Source of the DNA: Streptomyces sp. BK239
GTDB lineage: Bacteria; Actinomycetota; Actinomycetes; Streptomycetales; Streptomycetaceae
Length of the DNA stretch: 64,000 nt
Assembly: GCF_004217285.1 (NCBI RefSeq)
Contig: NZ_SHKS01000007.1
Coordinates: 1-64,000, forward strand
Reading direction: 5' to 3'
The translations under genes and the position numbers were made by a program. Below the pieces are notes generated by a model, which saw only the letters and a list, made by a program, of their open reading frames with translations, had not been told where the DNA came from and made no database searches. This document shows positions 22,106-31,779 of this stretch, one piece after another (positions within the stretch are counted from its first letter, which is position 1; each line of letters begins with the position of its first letter).

Positions 22106-24233
22106 GGCGGTCTACCGGCTGTGGAGCGAGCAGCTGAGCCTCGTCACCGAGCACGGCCCCGACCTGGACGCGGGCGCGATGTGGCGGGCGCTGGAGACGG
22201 AGATCGGGCCGCGGGACGAGGTCGAGGCCGTGGCCTCGCTGCTGGAGGAGCTGATGCCGCCGGGGGACGACGAGGCGGAGGCGGAGATGCGGCGCCTGCT
22301 GGCCACCCGCTACAGCACCGTCCGCCCCTTCCTGTCCCTGCTCGGGGAGTCGGCCGCGCTGGGGGCGGCCTCCGGCGGCTAACGGGTGCTGGCGGCGGTG
22401 AAGCGGCTGCCCGCGCTGGCCCGGCGGAAGGTCAAGCAGAAGCCGCTGCTGCCCCGCGAGATCGACGGCAAGCTGGTGCCGCCGGCCTGGAAGTGCGCGG
22501 TGTACTCCAACCCCGAGCTGCCGGAAGGGGCGGTGGACCGCGACGCCTACGTGGTGTGCGTGCTGGAGCAGCTCTACCGCGCGCTGAACCGCCGGGACGT
22601 GTTCGCCTCACCGTCCAACCGCTGGTCCGACCCGCGGGCGAGGCTGCTGGACGGCAAGCAGTGGGAGGCCGTCGCCGAGGACGTCCTGCACGGCCTGAGC
22701 CTGGACGAGCCGGTCGAGAAACACCTCGCCGGGCGGGTGCGGGCTTTGGATGCGGCCTGGCAGCTGATGGCCGAACGGCTGGAGGAGGCTGGGCAGGACG
22801 CCAAGCTCAGCTTCGAAGTGCAGCCCAACGGCCGGCTGAAGTTGAACGTGGACCGGCTCGGCGCCCTCGGCGAGCCGAAGTCGTTGCGCTGGCTGCGCAA
22901 GACCACCGCGGCGATGCTCCCGAAGATCGACCTGCCGGACCTGCTGTTCGAGGTCGACTCCTGGACCGGGTTCCTGGACGCCTTCGTGCACCTCGGCGAC
23001 GGCCGCGCCCGCATGGAGAACCTGAAGACTTCCCTGGTGGCGCTGCTGGTCGCCGAGGCGTGCAACATCGGCTACACCCCCGTCGTCGACGCCAACGACG
23101 AGGCGCTGACCCGGGCCCGGCTGGTGCACGTCGACCAGTACTACCTCCGGGCAGACACCATCGCCGCGGCGAACGCGCGCCTCATCGAAGCCCAGGCCAA
23201 GGTGCCGATCGTGGCGCACTGGGGCGAGGGCCTGCTCGCCTCGGTGGACGGACTACGATTCGTGGTGCCCAAGCGCACCATCAACGCCGGTCCGTCGCCG
23301 AAGTACTACCACTTCAAACGCGGGATCACCTGGCTCAACGCCGTAAACGACCAGGTGGCGGGCATCGGGCAGATGGTCGTCCCGGGCACCCCGCGCGACT
23401 CCCTGCACATCCTGGACACCCTGCTGAACCTGGACGCCGGGGTGAAGCCGGAGATGGTCGCCACCGACAACGCCTCCTACTCTGACATCGTGTTCGGCCT
23501 GTTCTCCCTGCTCGGCTACAACTTCTCCCCGCGCTTCCGTGACCTGGCCGACCAGCGGTTCTGGCGTGCGGAGATGCCCGGCGTCACCACCGGCGGCTAC
23601 GGGCCGCTGGAAGCCCTCGCGCGCAACCGGATGAACCTGAACAAGGGCATCACGCACTGGCCGGCCATGCTGCGGGTGGCCGGCTCCCTGGTGACCGGGC
23701 AGGTAAGGGCGTACGACCTGCTGCGGATGTTCGGCCGCGAGGGGCGCCCCACCCCGCTGGGGCAAGCGTTCGCCGAGTACGGACGGATCGGCAAGACGCT
23801 GCACCTGCTGCGTGTCGTCGACCCGGTCGACGACACCTACCGCCGGCAGATGAACCGGCAGCTCACCGTCCAGGAGTCCCGCCACAAGCTGGCCCGGGAC
23901 ATCTGCCACGGCAAGCGCGGGCAGATCATGCAGGCATACCGCGAGGGCCAGGAAGACCAGCTCGGCGCGCTCGGCCTGGTCCTCAACGCCGCCGTGCTGT
24001 GGACGACCCGCTACCTGGACGCCGCCGTAACCGAACTACGGGTGCTGCCTGCCGGCCAGCGTGAGCACGACGTCCTGGCGGAGGACGTGGCCCGCCTCTC
24101 CCCGCTCAAGCACGCGAACCTCAACTGCCTGGGCCGCTACAGCTTCCGGGCCTCCACCCCCGTAGGCGGCGGGCTGCGGCCTTTGCGTGATCCGCACAGC
24201 GACGGCGCTCCGGAAGACAGCGACGACGAATGA
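22090..24233 (+). pseudogene. Tn3-family transposase, 5'-truncated with in-frame stop
   Basis: About 710 codons of a Tn3-type DDE transposase; the family is usually near 1000 residues, so the first quarter is gone at the junction with the recombinase. The frame starts in VTAVYRLWSEQLSLVTEHGP and runs to ...ALGAASGG, hits TAA at 22380-22382, and continues in the same frame with RVLAAVKRLPALARRKVKQK. The usual residue there is Glu (GAA), so a single base change explains the stop. Catalytic regions VATDNASYSDIVFGL and the C-terminal LGRYSF remain. No intact terminal repeats are evident. Confidence 0.85.
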
Positions 24234-24376
24234 GGAGGTCGCCCCGGCGTAGATGAGGACATCGAAGCCAGCGCCGATGGCTACGCCAATCGGCCCATTA
24301 CTCCGCGCGTTCGACTCATGTCGCTCTGTAGCGTTTCGGGTGGTGGGGGAGTCATCCGAACGGAGGGCAAATACGC

Positions 24377-25747
24377 ATGCGACGAAGAACCGCTCGCCAA
24401 TCCCGCCGAGGAAGTCGAGACCGAATACGTCTGCTGACTCTGGTGCCTGTACTCGCGGTGGCGATAGCTTTGCTAACGCCGTCGACCGCTTCTGCTCAGG
24501 GCGAGGCGATTACCCTGAGCCCCACTCAGGGGCCGGTCAACACGCCGGTCACCGTACACGGCACGGGTTGGCAAGACTACTTCAGCCGCGGCCTCGACGT
24601 CCCGATCAACATCGGAACACAGCAACTGGCTGACGCGCACCCGGATTCGAACGGTGAATTCACCGTCACGATCACGATTCCCGAATCAACGCCTCTTGGC
24701 GTCACCCGAGTAGATGCCATTCTCGGAAATGGCGGATCGGCGAGCGCCTCGTTCACGGTCACGGAGCCAGGCTCTGTACCCCCGTCCGCTGAAGAAGAGC
24801 CTTCGGTCCCACCGTTGGATCTGACGCCTGGGGAGACATCAGAAGGCTCTGCTCAGCAGGAGCTGGGCACCGGGCAGCCCCTTCCCACTCCGCGGTGCGA
24901 GAAGGGCGTAAGAACCATCTACGTTCCTGGATACAACGACGGAACGGACGGGACGTGGGCAGCCGATCCCCTGAAGGAGCGGCTCAAGAAGAAGGGCGTC
25001 ACGGTCCTCAATGGGAAGCCCGACAAGGTGGACTACCTCGGTGCACGAGGCGGAGCGAACATCCCAGCACGCGAGTCAGTGACCGATGACGGTCGAGACA
25101 AGCTCCTGGCGAAGCTGAAGAGTCTCCCCGCCGACGAGTGCTTCGTCCTCATCGGCTACTCAACGGGGGTCATCGCCATCGAGAAGACGCTGACCGTGCT
25201 CCCCGCCCCACTGGGAAGCCGAATCGTGGCAGTGGAGCTTTTCGCCGACCCGGTGAACGTTGCCCCCCTCCCCCACAAGGTGCCAGCGGCCTACAGCGCT
25301 CGCGTTCGGTATGAGTGCAACGAAACCGATCCACTGTGCTCTCTTGCGCCGATCGGTACTCACACTGCCGAGGAAAAGCAGAAGTGCAAGGAGGAGCAGG
25401 ACGCGGTCAAGGCGGGCAGGAAGAATGCGCTCGATACAGCAGGCCCCTGCCTAACACCAGCCCACCTCACCGACGCCTACAAGAGCAAGGCTGAGGACGC
25501 GGCCGAATGGGCGGCCTCCCAAGTTCCGGGTGGCCATTCCACTCCGAGCCACCTCGCCGTTGCGGTCAATGACACCCTGTGGGATCTCGCGGCGACGTAT
25601 CTCGGTAACGCCACGGACTGGCGGGCGATCTATAACGCCAACCGATCGCTGATCGAGCGGACCGCGCAAGCCTACGGAAGGCCAACCAGTGACAACGGTC
25701 ACTGGATCTTCCCGGGAACTACTCTCGCGCTTCCGGCTACGGCCTGA
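24377..25747 (+). CDS. secreted protein: IPT-like domain, alpha/beta-hydrolase core, C-terminal LysM
   Basis: A 456-residue exported protein. An Arg-rich start (MRRRTARQSRRGSRDR) precedes a hydrophobic core LLTLVPVLAVAIALL and probable cleavage after ASA. Residues 45-130 look like an IPT/TIG beta-sandwich (LSPTQGPVNTPVTVHGTGW). Residues 170-390 look like a cutinase/alpha-beta hydrolase with nucleophile elbow GYSTG (FVLIGYSTGVIAIEKT) and FADPVN after a strand. Residues 400-456 form a LysM-like peptidoglycan-binding end (VNDTLWDLAATYLG, WRAIYNANRSLI, FPGTTLALP). It probably acts at the cell wall. The ATG follows GGAGGGCAAATACGC. A terminator lies downstream. Confidence 0.75.
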   Translation: MRRRTARQSRRGSRDRIRLLTLVPVLAVAIALLTPSTASAQGEAITLSPTQGPVNTPVTVHGTGWQDYFSRGLDVPINIGTQQLADAHPDSNGEFTVTITIPESTPLGVTRVDAILGNGGSASASFTVTEPGSVPPSAEEEPSVPPLDLTPGETSEGSAQQELGTGQPLPTPRCEKGVRTIYVPGYNDGTDGTWAADPLKERLKKKGVTVLNGKPDKVDYLGARGGANIPARESVTDDGRDKLLAKLKSLPADECFVLIGYSTGVIAIEKTLTVLPAPLGSRIVAVELFADPVNVAPLPHKVPAAYSARVRYECNETDPLCSLAPIGTHTAEEKQKCKEEQDAVKAGRKNALDTAGPCLTPAHLTDAYKSKAEDAAEWAASQVPGGHSTPSHLAVAVNDTLWDLAATYLGNATDWRAIYNANRSLIERTAQAYGRPTSDNGHWIFPGTTLALPATA

Positions 25748-25787
25748 TCGCAGCTTTCCTCGACACCAACACGAAGAGTTCGTGCTG

Positions 25788-25815
25788 GAGGCTCTGGCCT
25801 TGAGGCCGGGGCCTC
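25788..25815 (+). terminator. hairpin followed by TTT
   Basis: GAGGCTCTGGCC (25788-25799) pairs with GGCCGGGGCCTC (25804-25815) around TTGA with two G-T pairs, then TTTGG. It lies 40 bases after the secreted-hydrolase stop. Confidence 0.6.
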
Positions 25816-26052
25816 TTTGGTGCGCCTGCGCGGCGAGCGAGCATCCGCCCGTCGGCGATGACATGCAGCCGTGAGGCGCGGAGTCGTCCCGTCGTCGGTG
25901 GCGCTCCTCTCCCATCCGCACCTTTCTCACAAATGATATCTGTGAGAGTTCTGCGAGAGCCCCGGACGCGACCACGTTTCCGCAGGTGACCGCTCGCAAA
26001 AGTCCCCTCGAAACTCGCGCGTTGTGCGACGGGGTTCTGAGAGACTCCGATC

Positions 26053-26420
26053 ATGGATGTGACGCCCGATCGGGCCGCATTGGCGGTAGAACGCTACGAC
26101 TGCCCGAACTGTGAGGCCCTGGCGGGCAGTGCCTGCCGCACCCGGGGTGGCAGGACCGCCGCGAAGCACCACACCCCCCCCGCTTCGTCCTCGTTCCCAC
26201 GCTGCGCGAGGAACTCGAAGTCCCGGTGCCTGCCGACCGCGGCCCCGGCCGCGCATGGAAGCAGAGTCCGGCGCTCGCCGTCGTGCCCGCGCCCCGCACC
26301 GAGCGGCCCGTGAGGATCGGGTACGCCCGTACGTCGACCGCCCGGCAGGAGCTGGCGAGCCAGCTCGAAGCTCTCCGCCGGCGCGCCGGATCCGTTCCAT
26401 GGGCCTCGACGATTTCCTGA
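26053..26420 (+). pseudogene. serine recombinase/resolvase with N-terminal zinc motif, frameshifted and truncated
   Basis: Frame 1 gives MDVTPDRAALAVERYDCPNC then EALAGSACRTRGGRTAAKHH. At a run of eight C residues (about 26171-26178) the reading continues in another frame as VPADRGPGRAWKQSP...RIGYARTSTARQELASQLEAL, the start of a serine-recombinase catalytic domain with its RxSxxxQ-like serine region. It stops after about 20 further residues. Related Streptomyces proteins have about 280 residues, so the catalytic and HTH parts are missing. Confidence 0.7.
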
Positions 26421-26840
26421 GCTGCCGCATCCCCGGCACGGAGGTCCACCTCGGCATGTCCCGGAAGCTGTTCGCCGCCTGCGAGCGCCTCCAAGAGGAG
26501 GACCTCGCTATCGCCCGGCGAACCCCAGGACTGCACGCCGAGGACCAACCGCCCGCCGACCGGGAACTCAGCGACGAAGCCCAGAAAGAACAGCGACTCA
26601 CCCAGCGGCGCATCTTCCGCGAACAGCAAGAAGAAGCCCGCCCCGGCTGCGCCCCCTGCTCCGCGACGCCTGCGAGCGAGGTATAGCGAGCGACTGGAGC
26701 GACCTTCTCCGTCGTCCCCAGGAACCGGAACTCGACCTGGACGGCGACAAGAGCCTCTCGAAGCAGCGACGCCGGAACCCTATGTGGCCGTCTACCGCTA
26801 CGACCTGCCCCCGCACGCGCCTAGACGACCGTGGCAAGCA
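26399..26840 (+). pseudogene. decayed plasmid gene fragment
   Basis: ATG 26399 opens a frame reading LDDFLSCRIPGTEVHLGMSR, then KLFAACERLQEEDLAIARR and a charged helix EAQKEQRLTQRRIFREQQEE until about 26640. A further in-phase-with-another-frame piece PEPYVAVYRYDLPPHAP follows at about 26770-26830. Both pieces look like real protein but in different frames. The family is not recognised. It joins directly to the broken resolvase. Confidence 0.4.
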
Positions 26841-27321
26841 GTTACCTCGTGTGACTGAGCACGCTCCATGGCCAGTCTGGGCATCACGGTTGGCACACAG
26901 GTTGCGACTCATTTGCTCACCCGATGCCGGGTCAGCACGAAATCGCCTACGGCGAACCCCCTTGAGGTCAGCTGCGCTCGGATTCTTAGCGGCTCCAGTG
27001 ACCGCCGCCTCCATGCCAGACGCACGCGCGTCGAGGTTCGCACGGTGGCACTCACGGAGTGGGGAGGCAGCCCGGCGGAACGGAGAGTGTGGCACTGCTT
27101 ACGAAGCGGTCATGAGTGACGGAGGTCACGCTTCCTCGTGCCACAACTCCAACCGCCTGAACAGCGGCTGGGCGAGCCGAAGTTGCCAAGCGACCGCCAG
27201 CTAACCCGGATTCCTAGATCATCTCATGTCGCGCGTTGCACGCCCAAAGGGGTGGTGTTCCACTTGAGTGGTGGGGGAAACTCGGCGGCACGGTTCGCCA
27301 GGGCCCACCTCTGGAGTCGTC
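26841..27321. other. 480-bp stretch with no supported gene
   Basis: Several short frames are open, but the translations are irregular and Ser/Arg/Cys-rich. GC is lower than in the flanking plasmid genes. It should hold the promoter of the patatin operon; the ribosome site GGAG at 27312-27315 is clear, but no convincing -35/-10 pair was found. Confidence 0.35.
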
Positions 27322-28440
27322 ATGGCTGAGACAAGGAGAGGAACGGCCGGGGCCCAGCTTTCGGTGGCATTGTGCCTCTCGGGCGGTGGCTACCGAGCGA
27401 TGCTCTTTCATGCGGGCGCGCTTTTGAGAATGTGCGAGACCGGATGGATGCGCAAGCTGGACTTGGTTTCGAGTGTGTCCGGAGGGTCGATTGCAGCGGG
27501 GCAGCTGGCCTCCCAGTGGGACGCCATGATGAGCGGGGACGACATCGTGCCGAGCTATCACCGCTTGGTACTCGACCCCTTGGTGGCGCTATCGCGCCGG
27601 ACGATCGACAAGCCGGCAACCATCACGGGCCTCCTCACTCCAACGGGCAGTGCTGGGAGAGTCGCAGCGGCCTATCGAAAGCATCTATTTGACGAGAAGA
27701 CCCTGCAAGACATACCCGATCATCCGCGGTTCATTATCAATGCTACGAACATGCAGAGTGGAGCTCTCTGGCGCTTCTCAAAGCCGTATGCCCGCGATTA
27801 CAAGATCGGCGGTATCGAGAAGCCAGGAATCAAACTTGCGGATGCTGTGGCAGCATCCTCGGCGTTCCCCCCATTCTTGTCGCCAGCAATCCTTAATTTC
27901 TCCTCTGACGCGTGGAACTTGCCCGGCGATGCTCCAGATCTGCAGCACGAGCCGTACACCACGCGTTTGGTACTGGGCGACGGGGGAATCTACGACAATC
28001 TCGGCCTGGAGCCTGCCAAACGTTCCACGACGCTGCTGGTGAGTGACGGTGGCGGGCGCATGTCTCCCGTGGCCAGACCGCATGACAACTGGGTTGGCCA
28101 ACTGCGACGCGTCCTTGCGATTGAGGACCACCAAGTTCGAGCACTGCGGAAGCGTGCCCTGATTGATGGTTACAGAAGAGGGGAAATTTCTGGCGCCTAC
28201 TGGGGCATTCGAACCGAAGTGGGAAATTACCATATCGCGGATGCTCTCCCCTGCCCCCACGCGGAGGTTATGCGACTTGCGGCAATTAACACACGCCTAT
28301 CAAAAGAATCGCCAGGCGAGCGCGATCGACACAAGCTAGTGAATTGGGGATATGCCGTTTGCGATGCCGCGCTACGCAAGCACGTAGATGGTGAACTAAG
28401 CGCTCCAGCCGGATTTCCTTTTGCTGAGGCAGCACTTTAA
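27322..28440 (+). CDS. patatin-like phospholipase
   Basis: A 372-residue protein of the patatin-like lipase fold, first gene of a three-gene low-GC operon. Key motifs are present: oxyanion loop SGGGYR (residues 20-25), nucleophile elbow SSVSGGS (Ser53, with Ser instead of the first Gly of GxSxG, as in many bacterial members) and catalytic Asp220 in the DGG motif of LGDGGIYDNLGLEP. It has no signal peptide, so the enzyme is probably cytosolic and would attack membrane phospholipids or a lipid-linked target. ATG 27322 has GGAG at 6 bases. The C-terminal 130 residues are a helical extension. Patatin effectors kill infected cells in systems such as CBASS; here no nucleotide cyclase is nearby. Confidence 0.85.
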   Translation: MAETRRGTAGAQLSVALCLSGGGYRAMLFHAGALLRMCETGWMRKLDLVSSVSGGSIAAGQLASQWDAMMSGDDIVPSYHRLVLDPLVALSRRTIDKPATITGLLTPTGSAGRVAAAYRKHLFDEKTLQDIPDHPRFIINATNMQSGALWRFSKPYARDYKIGGIEKPGIKLADAVAASSAFPPFLSPAILNFSSDAWNLPGDAPDLQHEPYTTRLVLGDGGIYDNLGLEPAKRSTTLLVSDGGGRMSPVARPHDNWVGQLRRVLAIEDHQVRALRKRALIDGYRRGEISGAYWGIRTEVGNYHIADALPCPHAEVMRLAAINTRLSKESPGERDRHKLVNWGYAVCDAALRKHVDGELSAPAGFPFAEAAL

Positions 28441-28475
28441 CCCAGCATCACAGCGAGTTTCCAGAGGTGAATTAT

Positions 28476-29051
28476 ATGACTCATGGCGTCATGGAGAGGG
28501 GTGTTGGGGTGGTTGGTCGCCTGAGGGCGTGGGACCCCACGTCGGCCGACGAGGGAAAGACACTCAACGTGGAGGCCCTCATGAGACAGTGGACTCGATA
28601 CGATTTCTATTATTTGGTCGTTGAGGAAATAGCCGTCGATGTAGTCACCTTTGAAGTTTCACGATGGCCCATGTTGGACGAGTTCGGACGCCCGCACTTC
28701 TTGGCCACTAATCTCCCTCAAGGGTTCGAGGAAGACGAGAGTATCGCTCTCTTGTCTGTTTCTGTAGATGCTCTACACGAGAAAAAACGTGTGCACTTTG
28801 GGAGTGCAATCCAACAGACGATCCGGGTTGATGACGCCTTCGGTGCTGCCATCAACCTGCAGAAGTGGGCCGAAGTGCCAGAAGTTGTCAGCGCTCAGGA
28901 TCTAATGACACTGATTCCTTCACCGCTGTATGACGTCAGTGCTGAAGCGCGAGAACTAGCCCGTATTACGAGGCTTGCTTCGATCGTCCAGCCGCTCGAA
29001 GAGAAGGATGCTGCCGTCGCCGAGGAACATTCGGGACAATTGGATGATTAA
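28476..29051 (+). CDS. unknown protein between patatin and metallo-hydrolase
   Basis: A 191-residue soluble protein, 35 bases after the patatin gene. ATG 28476 is preferred over GTG 28467 because AGAGG lies 9 bases before it. The sequence has mixed strands (YDFYYLVVEEIAVDVVTFEV; ESIALLSVSVDALHEKKRVH) and a helical, acidic C-terminus. No Cys, no transmembrane segment and no motif that I know. Local GC falls to about 43% in the line at 28741-28800. Its fixed place between the two enzymes makes it a candidate sensor, inhibitor or adaptor. Function unknown. Confidence 0.8.
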   Translation: MTHGVMERGVGVVGRLRAWDPTSADEGKTLNVEALMRQWTRYDFYYLVVEEIAVDVVTFEVSRWPMLDEFGRPHFLATNLPQGFEEDESIALLSVSVDALHEKKRVHFGSAIQQTIRVDDAFGAAINLQKWAEVPEVVSAQDLMTLIPSPLYDVSAEARELARITRLASIVQPLEEKDAAVAEEHSGQLDD

Positions 29052-29081
29052 TCCGTAATGCTTCCAACGGGAGGCCGGGTT

Positions 29082-30215
29082 ATGGGCGAGCCGAAGCCGA
29101 TACCTGCTACCGACATCGAGGCTCCGCCACGTGGCAGCGATTTTCTTGCTGCCATTACGGAAACCGATATGGTGTACTTCCTACTCAATGTCGGCAACGC
29201 TGATGCCCAGCTCATCATGCTCCCACAACACGACGGTAGACGTCGACTCATCGTGGTCGACGTCGGGGGATTCGCAGTAATGGATCAATTGATCAGATCC
29301 CTCCAGGCTGCAAATTTTGTTCCGAGTGAACCGGAAATTGCCGTCGTTGTTGCAACCCATCCTCACTGGGATCACATTTCTGGGATGAGTTCGCTCCTCA
29401 AGGCTTATAAAGTCAATGAGTTTTGGGATCCAGGCTACGATACGGGAAGGCCCGCATACATCAAGATGTACGCGGAAGCCGAGTCTAGAGCTCACGTCTG
29501 CATGCCGACGAGCGGTTACGAGAAGAGATTTGACCTTGTCCATATACGGGTATTGTCTCCATCCATCGCACTTAAGCATGAGTTCGGGATTCAGGGCATT
29601 GAGGAGAATAACTCCTCTATTGCCCTGATGATTGAATATCCCGAAAAGCGCGTGGTCCAGCGCTCCAGGGAGAGAAGCGAACTCCGTCGCAGCCGGGGGT
29701 CTCGCCTACTGCTTGGGGCAGATGCTCAGACCGCCAGTTGGGCCCACGTGGAGACAGACTTTCCCGCCTTGGAAACCCGGACATCTTGGCTTGCCCGTGA
29801 GATGCTGCATCGCCAGGGAGCGGACTACCTCGATGCCGACATTTTCAAAGTGCCGCATCACGGTTCGAAGTATGGCATGAACATCGAACTAGTTGAGAGA
29901 GTAGGCCCCAAGTACAGTCTCGTGTCTTGCGCCAAGGGTGGAGGAGTGCATCGTTTCCCCCATGACATCGCTCAGGAGATCTTGCGGGAAGCGCGCCAGC
30001 GGACAGCCGGCAGAGGCAGGGCACGGGCAGCTGATCATAAGCTTGGAATCCACTACACGAGTGACCATGTCCACAGCTCAAGTGGTGACAAGCCGCTTGG
30101 ATCTATCGCCGTCATCGTGGGATTGAATTCCCAGCGGCTACAACTGTGGCGGCTATGCGATGATGTCAAGGCTGGCTATCCAATCGGTCTCAGCCAGGCC
30201 GTGAAGGTCAAGTAG
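29082..30215 (+). CDS. ComEC-like metallo-beta-lactamase-fold hydrolase
   Basis: A 377-residue stand-alone MBL-fold protein without membrane segments. The metal motif HPHWDH is at residues 93-98 (ATHPHWDHISGM). Later landmarks are NNSSIALMIEY, LLLGADAQT (Asp of the second metal site region) and IFKVPHHGSKYG, the signature of the ComEC/Rec2 C-terminal and related phosphodiesterase-like domains, suggesting nuclease or phosphodiesterase activity. ATG 29082 is chosen for GGGAGG 6 bases upstream (ATG 29058 also possible). It lies 30 bases after the unknown gene and shares its low GC. Residues 195-215 carry a basic insertion (RSRERSELRRSRGSR). Confidence 0.85.
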   Translation: MGEPKPIPATDIEAPPRGSDFLAAITETDMVYFLLNVGNADAQLIMLPQHDGRRRLIVVDVGGFAVMDQLIRSLQAANFVPSEPEIAVVVATHPHWDHISGMSSLLKAYKVNEFWDPGYDTGRPAYIKMYAEAESRAHVCMPTSGYEKRFDLVHIRVLSPSIALKHEFGIQGIEENNSSIALMIEYPEKRVVQRSRERSELRRSRGSRLLLGADAQTASWAHVETDFPALETRTSWLAREMLHRQGADYLDADIFKVPHHGSKYGMNIELVERVGPKYSLVSCAKGGGVHRFPHDIAQEILREARQRTAGRGRARAADHKLGIHYTSDHVHSSSGDKPLGSIAVIVGLNSQRLQLWRLCDDVKAGYPIGLSQAVKVK

Positions 30216-30344
30216 GATGCCGTGAGCCCACGCCAGGCCAACAAGGTCATGTGACACCCGGCCGAAACCCCTGGTTCCACACCCGGCTACCAGTGGCTCG
30301 GGCTGCCTGGGATGACTTGATGACGAGGAACGGCAGGCCCTAGG

Positions 30345-31397
30345 TGTATTGATCATGAGCGTTGTTAAAGCCGGCCGGACTTGATCATGGCGAAGGCCTC
30401 CGTGTGTGGTGGAGGTGTCGAATCTTCACCGCACGGAGGCCTTCGTGTCCCACCGTAATGCCCGGCTGACCGTTCACGGCAGGCGGCTGCTGGTCGAACG
30501 TGACCGCACCGGACGCCCTGTCGCCCATGTTGCCGCCGAGATGGGCATCTCCCGCGTCACCGCTCACAAGTGGATGCGTCGCTGGCAGACCGAAGGCGAG
30601 CAGGGACTGCGCGATCGCTCCAGCCGCCCACGCACGACACCGCACCGCACGGCGGGGGCGATCGAAGCCCGCGTGTGCCGCCTTCGGCAGGACCGCAAGC
30701 TCGGCCCGACCCGCATCGGTCCGATCCTGGGCCTGCCGGCCTCGACCGTGCACCGCGTCCTGGTCCGCCACGGCCTGAACCGCCTGTCCTTCCTGGACCG
30801 GCCCACCGGCCAGGTCATCCGGCGCTACGAACGCGACCGCCCCGGCGAACTGGTCCACGTGGACGTCAAAAAACTCGGCCGCATCCCCGACGGCGGCGGC
30901 CACAAAGTCCTGGGCCGCCAGGCCGGCCGCGCCACACGCAACGGCATGGGCTTCGACTTCATCCACTCCGCAGTCGATGACCACAGCCGCCTCGCCTACA
31001 GCGAGATCCACGGCGACGAGAAAGCCGCCACCTGCGCGGCCTTTCTGCGCCGGGCGGCCGCCTTCTTCGCAGCCTCGGGCATCGACCGCATCGACCGGGT
31101 CCTGACCGACAACGCCTGGCCCTACCGCAAGAGCTTCGCCTGGCAGCAGGCCCTGGCCGACCTGGGTGCGGCCGGCAAGCTCACTCGCGCCTACCGGCCG
31201 CAGACCAATGGCAAGGTCGAGCGCTTTCAACCGCACCCTGCTCGACGAATGGGCCTACCTACGGCCCTACGCCAGCAACACCGAACGCACCGCGGCCCTG
31301 GCAGACTTACTGCACACCTACAACCACCACCGCTGCCACACCGCACTCGGCGGCCAGCCACCCATCACCCGCGTGAACAACCCTGCGGGTCAATACA
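30345..31397. mobile_element. IS481-family element with CCTAGG target duplication, 1053 bp
   Basis: TGTATTGA at 30345-30352 is inverted as TCAATACA at 31390-31397. Both ends are flanked by CCTAGG (30339-30344 and 31398-31403), matching the NCTAGN target and 6-bp duplication described for IS481. A 13-bp hairpin GAAGGCCTCCGTG/CACGGAGGCCTTC (30392-30404 and 30432-30444) sits just before the transposase GTG and may limit read-through translation. The transposase stop TAG lies in the right target repeat. Confidence 0.85.
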
Positions 31398-31402
31398 CCT
31401 AG
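30445..31402 (+). pseudogene. IS481-family transposase with one-base insertion
   Basis: From GTG 30445 the protein reads SHRNARLTVHGRRLLVERDR, an HTH (VAAEMGISRVTAHKWMRRW), then the DDE core: LVHVDVKKLGRIPDGGG, DRVLTDNAWPYR and NGKVERF. At TTT 31225-31227 one extra T shifts the frame; the correct continuation NRTLLDEWAYLRPYASN is in the next frame to the TAG at 31400-31402. Removing one T restores an uninterrupted transposase of about 318 residues, so the mutation is recent or a sequencing error. Confidence 0.85.
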
Positions 31403-31779
31403 GAGCTCCGCCGCGGCAGTGCTCGGTGTTGTTCCCGCGCCGTCATCGTCTCGGCTCGGTCAGCAAACGCCTCGTCTGTCCCAAACGAAGCCCCAGCGGT
31501 GAGTACACCGCAAGGCGACGTGTGGACCTGGCGCGCGCCTAAAACTCGTCGCTCCGATGAGCCTTCAACCGGTCCCGGGCTGCTCGTCAACAGGGATGTC
31601 GCGTGCTCGTGGGCTCGGGCCGTCCTCGCAGGGGTGAAGCGGATTAGCCAACTGTGATGCTCCGAGTGGCCAAGTAAGGCGCTCACTGGCCGACTAGCGT
31701 GCTCGGTCACACCTCGCCTATCGGCTCACCTGCAAGAATGCGCCAAAAAATCGACAGCGGTCGGCACTGCGCTCCTCGG
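31403..31779. other. 377-bp stretch, nothing recognised
   Basis: Sequence after the IS481 right end and before the aquaporin remnant. No frame gives a protein-like translation on either strand, and no repeats or hairpins of note are seen. Confidence 0.35.

Noticed and set aside
21863..23485. 540-codon plus frame overlapping the recombinase and the Tn3 transposase
   Set aside because: It is out of phase with the Tn3 motifs and its translation is an Arg/Gly/Ala shadow without structure.
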